From Panaeolus papilionaceus (taxonomy: Eukaryota; Basidiomycota; Agaricomycetes; Agaricales), in contig JADNRZ010000016.1 in NCBI GenBank assembly GCA_015501605.1, positions 1,151,769-1,215,768 of the forward strand: a DNA stretch of 64,000 nucleotides, in the 5' to 3' direction. Of this stretch, positions 11,850 through 22,770 are shown in pieces. The notes under the pieces were generated by a model. It was not told the origin of the DNA and ran no database searches. It worked only from the letters and a program-made list of their open reading frames with translations. Position 1 is the stretch's first letter. Each line of letters starts with the position of its first letter. The translations under genes were made by a program, and so were the position numbers.

Positions 11850-12609
11850 TGTCATACCACCTACGGTATACGGTATAAAAACAACCAAAATAAAATATAT
11901 ATATGTCACACGGAACGTGCAACACGAGAGGGAGAGGTGATGAGTGTAGGGAATACCGAAGGTAAGCGGCTATGTAGTAGAGCGAGGGCGAAGGCACGGA
12001 GCACAGTAGGTACTACGTAGTCCTGTAGTCGGTAATACAGCGTCGTTTCGAACGAATATAACACTGTATGGTTGTATTGAGCGTGCGTGAAGTGCTGAGT
12101 TTCGAGATTTCGAATGCTGATGATTAAAACTGAAGAGATACGAAGCTGGGGTGAGTGCCGATTGACTCAGAACTAATAAACTCGAATGTGAGGGATAGAA
12201 AACCTATTTTTTATTCGTTCTTGTGCTGTATCTTTATACTACAAGAAGGTGTACAAACACGAAGCTACTAAGATGACAAAAAGCGGTCATATGGTACAAA
12301 TGATGAAGGGTAGCTATCCAATCGGAAAGCCAGAATGAAGGATATTACAATTAAGACTACATTTAAGGAAGAGAGTAGAGAGGTTGTGTTGTGGGTGCAT
12401 ATGGGTGAGGAGCAATATTTACAAGAAAATGAAAATAAAATGTTACAAATATTGATATGGATCGCATTTCCGAAACTAAAGTGGGGCGCGAGAATGAAAC
12501 GAGCGTTTAACCTCGTTCTTGGCGCTTAGTGATGCTGTGGAGCGAACATGCGGTCGCTTGGGATCGTTATGGAGCTGGTTTCATGGGGTAAACCGTGCGG
12601 AGCGCGACA
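11850..12609 (-). repeat. 3' LTR of G1
   Basis: 760 bp, plus-strand limits TGTC and GACA. Just outside it, at 12610-12625, the minus strand reads CAGTCCAGGGGATATA, the likely polypurine primer for plus-strand synthesis. Confidence 0.88.
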
Positions 12610-12644
12610 TATATCCCCTGGACTGAAATGCTGACCGTCCTCGG

Positions 12645-13325
12645 TCAGTTGTCGTGAGTGAGATCGATTTGTTGAGGGTGACAAGCGAGGGGTGCGGCTG
12701 GGACGAGTGGTTGGAGAGGAATAATGAAGTTGGGAGCGGCATCGACACATCGAGACATGGCAAGGGTCATGAAATGGAAGTTCGTCACCTGTGCTTCTGG
12801 TAGATCTCCAAGAACGGCACGCTGATCCTCCGTTGTTAGATGATAAAACGCCTGACGCACGGGTTGGTACCTAGCAGCGATGGGTGAATGTTGGAATGCT
12901 TGAGTGAGCACGGCGTGGGTATGTTGCGCGAGATTGTCAGTTAATTTGGGAATGAAGTGATCGGTAGTGAGAGCGTAGTGACCGTCGCATAATTGCTCCA
13001 GCATGTCACAGAAAGTTATGAAGTCTTGACGAATAAATAAGTCGATGGGCGTATCTTCGACACCATGCAGAGCTTCGGCCCATAGGATAAGCGCGATCTC
13101 CCAAACACGTTCCAGAATGATATGGAGTAAATCTTGAGGATAATCGAGTGCAAGTGATGGTGAGCAGGATGGCATGGTGATATGAAGGCGAGGCAATATG
13201 ATAGATGCAGGTCTCGTAGGAGGCAACGAGATTTTAAGATTGAGGACCTCAGGGTCGACCATGAGCGGGCCGTTGTGCTTATTGATCAGTGGAGTCTTCG
13301 TTGTTGGAGTTGTAGGCTGCTTCAT
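12645..13325 (-). CDS. G1 extra ORF downstream of pol
   Basis: About 226 aa from the ATG at 13325, overlapping the pol C-terminus by 47 bp in another frame, so re-initiation or frameshifting is plausible. No zinc finger, protease or chromodomain seen. The middle is mainly helical-looking (YPQDLLHIILERVWEIALIL; QDFITFCDMLEQLCDGHYA), followed by a YQPVRQAFYHLTTEDQR segment. The position corresponds to env in some retroelements, but no signal peptide or membrane span is visible. The function is unknown. It is intact in an otherwise intact element, which argues that it is real. Confidence 0.6.
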   Translation of the reverse strand: MKQPTTPTTKTPLINKHNGPLMVDPEVLNLKISLPPTRPASIILPRLHITMPSCSPSLALDYPQDLLHIILERVWEIALILWAEALHGVEDTPIDLFIRQDFITFCDMLEQLCDGHYALTTDHFIPKLTDNLAQHTHAVLTQAFQHSPIAARYQPVRQAFYHLTTEDQRAVLGDLPEAQVTNFHFMTLAMSRCVDAAPNFIIPLQPLVPAAPLACHPQQIDLTHDN

Positions 13326-16300
13326 CCTCAATTTGGTAACCCGAATCGTCTAAATTGTCGGGATCACTATCACTGGAGTCCTCCATTTCACGTAACCGAG
13401 CCTTTGATATGTCCAAAAGAGTCTCGAGGGGCGGCATCTTGATATTTTTCCGTGCAAAGTACGGGATGACTCTGAATGCAGCAACTGGGCGATGCAGAAC
13501 CGAACCATCAAGTTCAGCAAGAATGTAGGCTCCGCCTCTGTTTCGAGATATCACAATTAATGGTCCAAGGTAACGGGTGCGCATTTTTCGATTGAGTGAC
13601 TTTTCGATGCGTGTGTTTCGCATAAGAACAAGATCTCCGAGCTTGAAGCGATAACGGCGAATTGAATTAGCATATTTCTTCTCAAATTGGCGTGTTGTCC
13701 TGATTCGTGCTTTGAATACTCGTGAATGAAGCCTTTCTAGGTCTTCTGGGCGCTTCTGCAGTGCAATAGCACGTTGTGCTATCAGGTCTGTGGTTGAAAT
13801 CGGAGCATCTGGGGCTGGTAAGAGGTATGAAGCTTCCGCAATATCGAAGGGTAGCAACGGCTGCGTTCCAGTGAGTGCATAATATGGTGAACAGCCCATT
13901 CGACGTCTGACTGTTACTCGATCTGCCCAGAATACATGACTTGCAACTTGGGCCCATTTAGATTCCTCGCCTTCACAGGCTTTAAATAGTGCCTGGTGTA
14001 CATCAAAGTGCGGCCGTTCAATTATTCCGTTGGCACGTGAATTATATCCTGAGACTCGAATGTGGTTAATCCCATATTTTTGTTCGAGATATTCGATTGC
14101 TGCGACAATGGGTGGTCCGTTGTCTGTGACTATCTCTCGCAACGCTCCATAGCGGTGCAAGAGTTCCTTCTTGACAAACTCTCCAACGGTGCGTTCATTT
14201 TCACGTCGTAATGGCGCATATTCGGGGAAGTGACACAAAGAGCATCGCGCATGAATGATATATTTGAATCCACCCGACTTCGGAAGGAACATGGTGTCCA
14301 TGTACACCTTACTGAACAATGGAGCTGGCGGCTGAACGATTGGTGGAATAATGACATTACGAGTCTGCCGAATTTGACACAAATGACAAGTTTTGATGAA
14401 CCATGATATGTCCGCTTGCATCAGTGGCCACCAATAATGATCCGCAATTAAACTGAGCGTTGCAAAGTAACCGTGATGACCAAGATGATCATGAGCGGCA
14501 ATCATGATGAATAAACGTCTTGCTGGGTATACAACGAGTTTGTGAAGCCCATCGCGGCTACGTCTCCATAGGCGATCTCCTGAGACGAAGAATTCACCAG
14601 CAAATCGTAGAAATGCGGGGAGTTCTTGCTTCGATATCTCAACGGGTTGTTTGAGCGTTCTATGCCATTGTTGGACGACCTCAAGTCTTTCATCCAATTG
14701 TTGTGCAGTCTCGGATCGTGGTATGACTGAGTATGGTGTTCCTTTATCAAGGGGACTAGGGTCTGAGGTGGAGGAAGCTGGCTCATCCACAGCTTCGGTG
14801 ACTTCTTGCTGAACATACAAGGCGATTGGTGGCTGCTCGATACGATATCTGGTTCGAGGATTTAAGAAGTGCATGAATCCGTGCACTTGGTCAACCCAAT
14901 CTTCAAACTCTTCCTCGTCATCAGGTTCTGGGACATCACCAGGTTGTGCGACTCGTCTTGAGAGACCATCGGGACCATGTAACGTTCCTGGTACATGTAC
15001 TAATTCAAAGTGAAACATTAGAATCGATATGATCCACCGATTCATTGCAGCTGATGGGTAGAGGTCGGGATTTGCAAGCATTCCTTTAATATATTTCGCA
15101 TCCACTTCAACTCGAAGGTTTCGAACGCCAAGTAAGTGAGATTTGAGGGCTCGGAGAGCCCGATACAAGCCGTAAAGTTCAAGCTTTGGTTGGGAGAAGC
15201 GTGATTCGTGTGGTTTGAGAGTAATGGAACCGAAGCGGGCATAGTATCGAATCTTTGGATTTTCAGTGTCTTCTTGACATAGTAGGTAGCCGACAGCGAT
15301 GTGGGAGGTGTCAACTGCTAGGATAATGGTTGCATCGGACGAATAATCAATGGGGCGTAATGCTGGCGATGATAACACTGCTTGCTTAAGGTCTTCTTGA
15401 GCCTGGATCTGCGCAGGACCGAATACAAAAGGTCGATTCTTTCTGGTTAATTGAATAAGCGGACTGGCTCGGTGCGCATAGTTCTTGATAAATATCCGAC
15501 AGACAGTCATGGTTCCAAGAAATGAACGAAGGTCAGTGAGACTTTTGCATGGTCCCCACTTGACAATTTTATCAACACGAGTAGGATCTGGTTGACGTCC
15601 TTCACGGGTGCAGCGATATCCCAGAAGCATAATTTCAGGAGCACATAGAATTGACTTTACACCTGAAAAGGTTCCTCCGCAGTATTTCATGCGCTGAATG
15701 ATGCGATTGACATTTTGTAAATGTTCCCACACGAAGCGCCGGATGCCTGAGTTCTCTGGTATTGTTTCATACAAGCCATCTTGGTTTTGATATGCAGAGG
15801 CTGGTCCACGAACAGGGACATCATCAATATAGGGGATGGTGTATTTGGGGATTTCGGGACGAAGAATTTCCGTAACATCATCATGGAAAATGGGCACTGA
15901 ATTGGTCCAACCCATCGGTAGGGTGGTTAATCGCATTGCGCCAAATGGCGTTTGGAAGGTGGTCAAGTCACGAGAGTTCTCGTGTAATGCTCGTTCATCA
16001 TATCCAACATATAAATCCATCATGCCAACGCATGCACGGCCAGCAAACTGTTCAGTGAGAGGCTCGGTGTAGGGTGGCACACCGGAATGGGCAATGGTGA
16101 CTTTGTTCAATGGTTCGAGAGACTGAACTATTCGAAGTGATTTTCCATCCTTTTTCACGACACAAAACCAGCGTGATCGGTAGGATGAGTTGGATGGTTC
16201 AAAAACACCAGCATCAATCTTCTTTTGAATAAGCCTGCATATTTCGTCGTATAAGCCTGGTGGTATGGGTATATTTCGCAGTACCCAAGGTACGTGTGGG

Positions 16301-17040
16301 ATGGTGGCACACTCGATTGCAGGAAAGAAATCTTCTCTGAAATGACCTCGTTCAGTGTCATTCCAGGCGAAGCCGTCTTGTTGTAGCATCATTAAACAGT
16401 GAATTAATTTAAGTTCTTCGGGCCAGAGGAAATTGTGATCCTTGTGAACTTTATCAAATGCGTCATGCCGTTCTTGCGTATAACGGCCTGTGGGTTTATA
16501 CTCGGGAGGTTTGGTGGGTAGCTCAGGAAGGGTTTCGAGGGGGTCTCCTTGAATATTTCGAATGATACGGAATTTCTCGGGGCTCTGTGTCACTACAGGT
16601 TTGACTTTAACACCAACTGGTTTGTATTTCTTGGCAAATATTTCGACATTGTCGTGATTATTATTGCGTGGGAGGGAAGCGCGGGATAATGGAACCGGTT
16701 GGAAAGCGGAATATGATACAGTGGAGGAGGTAGGATCAGGAGTATGGCGAGAAATGGAATGAGGTGGTAATGAAACATGTTGAGAACGCGAAGGTGAGAC
16801 CTTGAAAAGGTTAGTAGATTCAAACAGATGAAAGAGGAAACTTGGTATGTTCTTCAATGGTTGTTCGTTAGGCGAGGTGACGGGTTTGTAAGCGATTATC
16901 TGTGGTGTTCTGGTCTTGAAATCGTACTCAATGCAGAGCGCAATCGATTCGAAATCATTCGAATCGCCTGTTAACCCGTCACTTATTGAAAAACCGATGC
17001 CAAAATGTCCTCTGGTGGTGCATCTCGGCATTGGGGACAA
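13279..17040 (-). CDS. pol: G1 pol: reverse transcriptase, RNase H, integrase
   Basis: 1253 open codons, expressed as a continuation of gag-protease by a -1 frame change in the 58-bp overlap at 16983-17040. RT occupies about residues 250-480, with LPMG at 374 and the catalytic YIDD at 404-407. RNase H spans about 570-690 (AVDTSHIAVGYLL, then ELYGLYRALR). The integrase zinc motif uses His near 850-856 and CHLC at 885-888. The catalytic core has Asp915 (YMDTM), Asp973 (TDNG) and Glu1008 (NGIIE). The tail from about 1190 is acidic (SSDSDPDNLDDSG). No chromodomain was recognised. No premature stop, unlike every other pol in the window. Confidence 0.92.
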   Translation of the reverse strand: MSPMPRCTTRGHFGIGFSISDGLTGDSNDFESIALCIEYDFKTRTPQIIAYKPVTSPNEQPLKNIPSFLFHLFESTNLFKVSPSRSQHVSLPPHSISRHTPDPTSSTVSYSAFQPVPLSRASLPRNNNHDNVEIFAKKYKPVGVKVKPVVTQSPEKFRIIRNIQGDPLETLPELPTKPPEYKPTGRYTQERHDAFDKVHKDHNFLWPEELKLIHCLMMLQQDGFAWNDTERGHFREDFFPAIECATIPHVPWVLRNIPIPPGLYDEICRLIQKKIDAGVFEPSNSSYRSRWFCVVKKDGKSLRIVQSLEPLNKVTIAHSGVPPYTEPLTEQFAGRACVGMMDLYVGYDERALHENSRDLTTFQTPFGAMRLTTLPMGWTNSVPIFHDDVTEILRPEIPKYTIPYIDDVPVRGPASAYQNQDGLYETIPENSGIRRFVWEHLQNVNRIIQRMKYCGGTFSGVKSILCAPEIMLLGYRCTREGRQPDPTRVDKIVKWGPCKSLTDLRSFLGTMTVCRIFIKNYAHRASPLIQLTRKNRPFVFGPAQIQAQEDLKQAVLSSPALRPIDYSSDATIILAVDTSHIAVGYLLCQEDTENPKIRYYARFGSITLKPHESRFSQPKLELYGLYRALRALKSHLLGVRNLRVEVDAKYIKGMLANPDLYPSAAMNRWIISILMFHFELVHVPGTLHGPDGLSRRVAQPGDVPEPDDEEEFEDWVDQVHGFMHFLNPRTRYRIEQPPIALYVQQEVTEAVDEPASSTSDPSPLDKGTPYSVIPRSETAQQLDERLEVVQQWHRTLKQPVEISKQELPAFLRFAGEFFVSGDRLWRRSRDGLHKLVVYPARRLFIMIAAHDHLGHHGYFATLSLIADHYWWPLMQADISWFIKTCHLCQIRQTRNVIIPPIVQPPAPLFSKVYMDTMFLPKSGGFKYIIHARCSLCHFPEYAPLRRENERTVGEFVKKELLHRYGALREIVTDNGPPIVAAIEYLEQKYGINHIRVSGYNSRANGIIERPHFDVHQALFKACEGEESKWAQVASHVFWADRVTVRRRMGCSPYYALTGTQPLLPFDIAEASYLLPAPDAPISTTDLIAQRAIALQKRPEDLERLHSRVFKARIRTTRQFEKKYANSIRRYRFKLGDLVLMRNTRIEKSLNRKMRTRYLGPLIVISRNRGGAYILAELDGSVLHRPVAAFRVIPYFARKNIKMPPLETLLDISKARLREMEDSSDSDPDNLDDSGYQIEDEAAYNSNNEDSTDQ
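16983..17040 (-). promoter_or_regulatory. probable -1 frameshift region, gag-protease to pol
   Basis: The gag-protease frame ends at 16983 and the pol frame (-1 relative) is open from 17040. Just before the gag stop the minus strand reads GGTTTTTCAATAA, a homopolymer slip candidate, though not a canonical X XXY YYZ heptamer. The site is inferred. Confidence 0.4.
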
Positions 17041-19539
17041 TTGGGATGACGAGGGCGACTACGAGCTCTCGTTGGGACGGTTGTTGATCGTGACGAATTT
17101 GGATCATGTAGGGTTAATTGCTGACTCCCATCGGAGGAGTTACTGATGACTGAACATGCAACGACATCCAGTGGACGACCCAATAAGATGTCATAGGATG
17201 GGGAACGAATAACGTGAACCTGGAAATAGAAAGTAATATCGCCTATCTTGAATGGCACGTTCCGGGCTAAACCGAGCGACTGATCAACGCTTCCATTGGC
17301 CGATTCCATGTTTAATTGAATGGACGGGTCCAATGGTATTTGTAATTTCTTCCAAACGTCCTCAGACATTGCGACGATTTGACAGCCGCTGTCAAGAACA
17401 CACTCAATGTGAAGTTTATTAGCCACAAGAGGCTCGATTGCTCGTAAGGAATGTGAATCCTTGGCTACCACGAGATAATCATTGTTGGGATCTTGCCCGG
17501 GGGGTAACGACCGAATGTATGAATCGAAGATATCAGGAGCGACGTTGCCTTTGACATCCACATTGAAAATGGAGGTCTTCGGAGCTGTTTCATCATTAAC
17601 TTGATGCTCGTAGGTGTGTGATTCCGTAACGGGAGTACCATGCTCAGTGCAGGCTTCGTCATTCTGATTATTGTTGGAAATATCCATGCTATAGCCCTCC
17701 TTGGTAGGGATTCGCTTCACAGTGGTCGCTTCTCTGAATTGTGATCGAATATCGGGCGAAACTGATAGTAATTCACGAGTGGTAATAGGGAATGAGCTGT
17801 CAAGCGCCCTCTGATAAACTCGGTTGGTAATATCTGGGTCATGAATCGGTGGCTGCTGTCGATAAGCAGGCTCATGCTTCTTGTGTTGGTTTGCGTTATC
17901 ATTTGCATTAGGTGCCGAAGGTGGGTTGGAACGTGCGCCTCTGAATGGATGTTCAGGTATGTCTGAAGTACGAACGACACTGGGTGCACTAGCGTCGACT
18001 TTCTCTTGCTCCTTAGCCGCTTGAGCCCTTGTTTTGGCGAACCCTTGTGCAATCGAATCACGTCTGGTTTTTAATGCGAATAATTCCGCTTCGAGGGACG
18101 CGATCTGATCATTGGTTGAAAGTAGAAACCCAGATGTATGACTGACTGGGGCATGTGAGTGAATGGTCTGAAGCATTTGCGCTGCGGCAAGCTGATTAGG
18201 ATTACGACGATGCCATTCGTCAATGCGGTCCTTGAGCAGACCAGATGGAATATCCGAGGGTACGAAAGCACCTGAAGGTAAGACAATCTTTCCTTCAATA
18301 TTCTTCTTGCACTTCCCGGCTCGTATGTAGTCTGATACGAGTTCACAAGCTCGAATAAAGTGATCCCGGCCACAGAAGTTACAACGACCAGAGTTGGGTG
18401 GGTTTCTCGATCCATTTGAACCTCGGTTGTTCGTGAGCTGAAGCGACTCAACGACGCTCTTGGTAACTTGAGCAATAATTTGAGAAAAATCTTCCATTTT
18501 AAATGGGACAGATACTGGGGTGGGGTTGGAAACAGGTTGTGTATTGGTCAAAGCTGGTACTGATATTGCTGTAGACGTCTCAGGTCTCGGTGCATTACTA
18601 GTTCCTCTAAGCAGGAACCTAACTGCAGCGTACACCTCTGAGATATCCCACGGATCCGCTGGATGATGATCCACATCCTTTAATTGAAGTCGATTGTTAA
18701 CGAGGATCCAGAACCGTTCCTGGAATCCCTGAGTGTACAAACGCTTCGTCTCGATGTCCGATAAACGTTTCTTCTCCGTCAAGAAGTGGGATATTACGGT
18801 GAACTTCCGATGGTAGTCAGCGGCGTTGCCGAGCGTGTACATGCCGTCTCGTTTGGCTTGCGCAATACAAAGCTCCAGATCTTGCAATGTGTAACGTTCA
18901 TTTTCATCTGCGTCGGGGTACAGTTCTCGAACGGCTTTCTTGAAGGATGGGTAGTCTGGTCCTACTGAGTTGCATTCCTCGAGGGTAGCCCACAGCTCTG
19001 CAACATCTGTATCAATATAGCGTAGGGCGCTACCAATTTTCTCTTCGTCATCGGTGACGTTGGCTTCTTTGAACAGATACTCCAAATCAATGAAATATCG
19101 TTTTAATTCACGAGGCTTGTCAGGGTTGAATGTAGGTGCAGAGCGTGCACCTCTTGCTGGCATGCTCTTGACAGTAGTCATTGATGATTGTGGTTGCTCA
19201 AGTTGGACTTGTGGTTGTTCAGGTGAATGATGCGGTGTAAAATAATGTGATTTATTTATAAAGGAAAGATCTAGTGGCGATGGTAGATCTTCAGGTGAAT
19301 AAAGAGGTGTGGTTGGTTCAATAAGATTGTTGTGTCTGGCGTGAGATTCAGGTACTTGTGTGAAGAAGCTGTCGTCGTTGAGATCCAATGGGTTTTGGTT
19401 ATTTCGAATGAGTTCCAGGTACAGGGGGTCAGAATGAACGTCTTCAAATTCACGTTGCCGACGCGTAGGATTACGGAGCTGCCTGAACCGAGACTGCTCA
19501 CTTGAAGCACTTCTTTCCCTCGCGGTGGGCTCCAAAATA
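16983..19539 (-). CDS. gag: G1 gag-protease
   Basis: About 850 codons. The gag core (FNPDKPRELKRYFIDLEYL) is followed by a zinc knuckle CNFCGRDHFIRAC, which has one residue fewer than usual between the second Cys and His. A retropepsin follows near the C-terminus with LDSGCQIV and the later DILLGRPL strand. The frame is open right up to the LTR edge and through the primer-binding site, but the first ATG in frame is at 19181 (MTTVKSMPARG), about 117 codons in. Either translation starts there, or the start codon comes from a spliced leader or a non-ATG codon. It ends at 16983 after overlapping pol. Confidence 0.88.
19517..19534 (-). promoter_or_regulatory. G1 primer-binding site
   Basis: Six bases inside the 5' LTR the minus strand reads TGGAGCCCACCGCGAGGG. 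TGG pairs with the CCA end of a tRNA. Element G3 has nearly the same site (TGGAGCCCACCACGAGGGG at 52485). The tRNA identity was not assigned. Confidence 0.6.
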
Positions 19540-20299
19540 TGTCGTACCGCCTACGGTATACGGTATAAAAACAACCAAAATAAAATATATATATGTCACA
19601 CGGAACGTGCAACACGAGAGGGAGAGGTGATGAGTGTAGGGAATACCGAAGGTAAGCGGCTATGTAGTAGAGCGAGGGCGAAGGCACGGAGCACAGTAGG
19701 TACTACGTAGTCCTGTAGTCGGTAATACAGCGTCGTTTCGAACGAATATAACACTGTATGGTTGTATTGAGCGTGCGTGAAGTGCTGAGTTTCGAGATTT
19801 CGAATGCTGATGATTAAAACTGAAGAGATACGAAGCTGGGGTGAGTGCCGATTGACTCAGAACTAATAAACTCGAATGTGAGGGATAGAAAACCTATTTT
19901 TTATTCGTTCTTGTGCTGTATCTTTATACTACAAGAAGGTGTACAAACACGAAGCTACTAAGATGACAAAAAGCGGTCATATGGTACAAATGATGAAGGG
20001 TAGCTATCCAATCGGAAAGCCAGAATGAAGGATATTACAATTAAGACTACATTTAAGGAAGAGAGTAGAGAGGTTGTGTTGTGGGTGCATATGGGTGAGG
20101 AGCAATATTTACAAGAAAATGAAAATAAAATGTTACAAATATTGATATGGATCGCATTTCCGAAACTAAAGTGGGGCGCGAGAATGAAACGAGCGTTTAA
20201 CCTCGTTCTTGGCGCTTAGTGATGCTGTGGAGCGAACATGCGGTCGCTTGGGATCGTTATGGAGCTGGTTTCATGGGGTAAACCGTGCGGAGCGCGACA
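19540..20299 (-). repeat. 5' LTR of G1
   Basis: 760 bp, same length as its partner. It keeps CpG at two places (TGTCGTACCGCC) where the partner reads CpA (TGTCATACCACC). Confidence 0.88.
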
Positions 20300-21950
20300 T
20301 TGGTGCAATTATATATGGACATATATATATCACCAGAAAGCTACAAATGCCTAGATTAAGAATCTGAAATCAGAACATAAATGTTGTGTCTAGGGAGGGA
20401 GCAATTGCATTTCGCATTTGGGGTATTAGAGCGTGGGAACACCCTTGATCACCTCTTCTCCTCCTCCCCCCACCGCTTTTCTGCCTCCATTTCTCCACAT
20501 CCACTCCACCTCTCAGCCTATAATTTGGCATACAGGTGTATATATACCATTGAATATTGTGTGCAAGACAGGAACCCAAGGGGACCGCTAGGAATGCAGC
20601 TATTCTGCATTTACCCTGTTTTGCTTCTATTTCTGCCAAAAGAGGACCCAATAGTCCCCTATAACTTGCATTTTCAGTGGGATGAAGCAATTTAAATATG
20701 TTATAATATCACCACTATTGTTCTGTACCATGTGCCATGTGTTCACAGTTGTGGATCATATAGAAACAGCCATATACTGTCTCACAAGTTCCCCAAATAC
20801 TATATTGGGTATATCTCCACCATTTCTGACCGCTTTGGAAGGGCGCAAAATGTTCTGAAATCGCCTCAGGAATATCTACAAAATAAGGGTACTCACAGCA
20901 AATTCTGAGCACTTCTAAAAAATGACTGTTTTTCAGCTGATAAGGCATTTGTACAAGATCTGTATTGAAATAATTTAATCGGACCTCATAGAGGCAAGGA
21001 TATACACTATTATTGATGTTAAAAAAAGGTTTGAGAACATTTGAGTGAGTGTGGAAGGCTGGACACACAAATGGGTGCTAGAATGCAGGTTGATGTAGTG
21101 TCAATGCACAATGAACTAACAACAACTAGGATTCTCCTTAACTGTTTCTCTCGGTCTATTGGCTACACTTGACCAATCTCCTTCAAACTTTTTTTAAATT
21201 GAATATGTGTCAATTCTAAACGCATTTCAGGTATATATATGCACACAGACAGTGGTACCACCATACAAGAGTCTCAAAACCTCCTCTTGACTATCTGGGG
21301 TTGATGCAGGATATAAAACATGCTATATCTTCATGAGGAGAGATCGGATTTTCATCATGAAGCACACATTTGAAAGGTGTTGACCACTGCGGTTTAAAAA
21401 ACCCTTGAGCTCAAAGATTGGTTAAGAAATGCGAATGATATTGGTTTAGAAACAAAGGGCATAATGATATGATGATTTTAGCTGATTTCCATGTGGTGGA
21501 GGGCTGAATATTGTGTTCTGATGTATGAAACATGTATACACACATCACCATCATTGCCTGATGCCTTAGTTAGCTTATAATGAGTCAAATATAATGCTTT
21601 GGGTCCGCTTTTGGAGAAATATGATCCATGCAAGATGTATATAGCAATTATATGCATATATATTGATGCCAGTGTACTATAGGTTTGCACACAATATTCA
21701 ATGGTATATATACACCTGTATGCCAAATTATAGGCTGAGAGGTGGAGTGGATGTGGAGAAATGGAGGCAGAAAAGCGGTGGGGGGAGGAGGAGAAGAGGT
21801 GATCAAGGGTGTTCCCACGCTCTAATACCCCAAATGCGAAATGCAATTGCTCCCTCCCTAGACACAACATTTATGTTCTGATTTCAGATTCTTAATCTAG
21901 GCATTTGTAGCTTTCTGGTGATATATATATGTCCATATATAATTGCACCA

Positions 21951-22320
21951 AAGCGGTGCAAAATGGAGCAGGAACAATGCTGATTAAAAATAGGGGCTAA
22001 TTAAATGCCAAAAAAGCGCAGCTAAATAGTGCAGCCCCTAGTGGGGCTATTGTAAAAACTAGGGCAGATTCTTAAACTAGACAATTAGGGCTTTCTAATA
22101 GTATATATGTGCACCAGGAAAAGTGCCAAAAAAGCGGTGCAAATGCAGCAGGAATGGTAGCATAAATGAATAGGGGCTAAATTGATGGGAAAAAGTGCAG
22201 CTAAATGGGCTGCTCCCCTGCAGGAATTAAATTGAATAAAATTCAGAATAAAATAGTAGGCGATTGTAGCTTTCCAATGATATATATATGTCCATATAAA
22301 GTGGCCAGAAAAGCGGTGTA
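21951..22320. repeat. ~180-bp tandem units in the P1 arm
   Basis: AAGCGGTG recurs at 21951, 22132 and 22311. Each copy is preceded by a TATATGTSCA-type block and followed by a GCAGCAGGAA or GGAGCAGGAA block, then an AATAGGGGCTAA block in the first two units. The arrangement recurs in inverted form in the left arm and directly in P2 (about 46436, 46616 and 46796). The period is close to nucleosome length. Confidence 0.65.
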
Positions 22321-22770
22321 ATAAATGCTACAATAATGGTGGGGAAAATAAATATTGATGGCATTGATAAGGGGGTTTCCATATATAGCACAGATATAGA
22401 TAAAGATAAGAACCCTGATTAATCAGATCTATTAGAATATTATCAGTAGATTAGAAAAATATCACATAAGAATCGCTGTAAGCATTACCATAAGAATCAC
22501 TATAAGAATCGCTATAAGAATCTTGTAGATAAGCATAATAATGCCTAAGAATTGTCATAAGAATCACCATAATAATTGCAGAGATAATCATAATAATGTA
22601 TAAGAATCATTCAAGCAATCAATATAAGAATATCTATTATAGTTGTAGTAAGAAATATCCCAGTGATTACTTATAAGAATGCATAAGAATTCGTCCAGTA
22701 GCTGGTTAGAAGGGTTACCAGTGACAGATTGGTAGTTCTTAAGAATTTTGGCAACTACAAGTCCCAGGCC

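Larger units (their letters stand above)
11850..20299 (-). mobile_element. intact Ty3/Gypsy element G1
   Basis: An 8450-bp element on the minus strand. LTRs 11850-12609 and 19540-20299 have equal length (760 bp) and differ visibly only at two CpG sites near one end. The site duplication is TTGG (11846-11849 and 20300-20303), or TTGGT if the LTR is taken to begin one base later. The uninterrupted site is visible in the other arm of P1 near 21945, which confirms insertion into P1. Order is gag-protease, pol (RT-RNase H-integrase), extra ORF. All three frames are open, so this may be a recently active element. Confidence 0.92.
11034..22763. mobile_element. long-inverted-repeat element P1 (interrupted by G1)
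   Basis: Flanked by CCAGGCC (11027-11033 and 22764-22770), exactly interrupting the gag zinc knuckle of copy A. Left arm 11034-11849 plus about 20304-20575; right arm about 21690-22763; these are roughly 1.1-kb inverted repeats. The ends differ slightly (CACTACTAGCTGCC versus reversed GACTTGTAGTTGCC). The outer 0.4 kb is an array of ATTCTTAT-type repeats; the inner arm has units of about 180 bp. Without the Gypsy insertion it would be about 3.3 kb. The core (20576-21690) has only an ATG-less 117-codon open frame. Transposase absent; superfamily unresolved. Confidence 0.75.
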
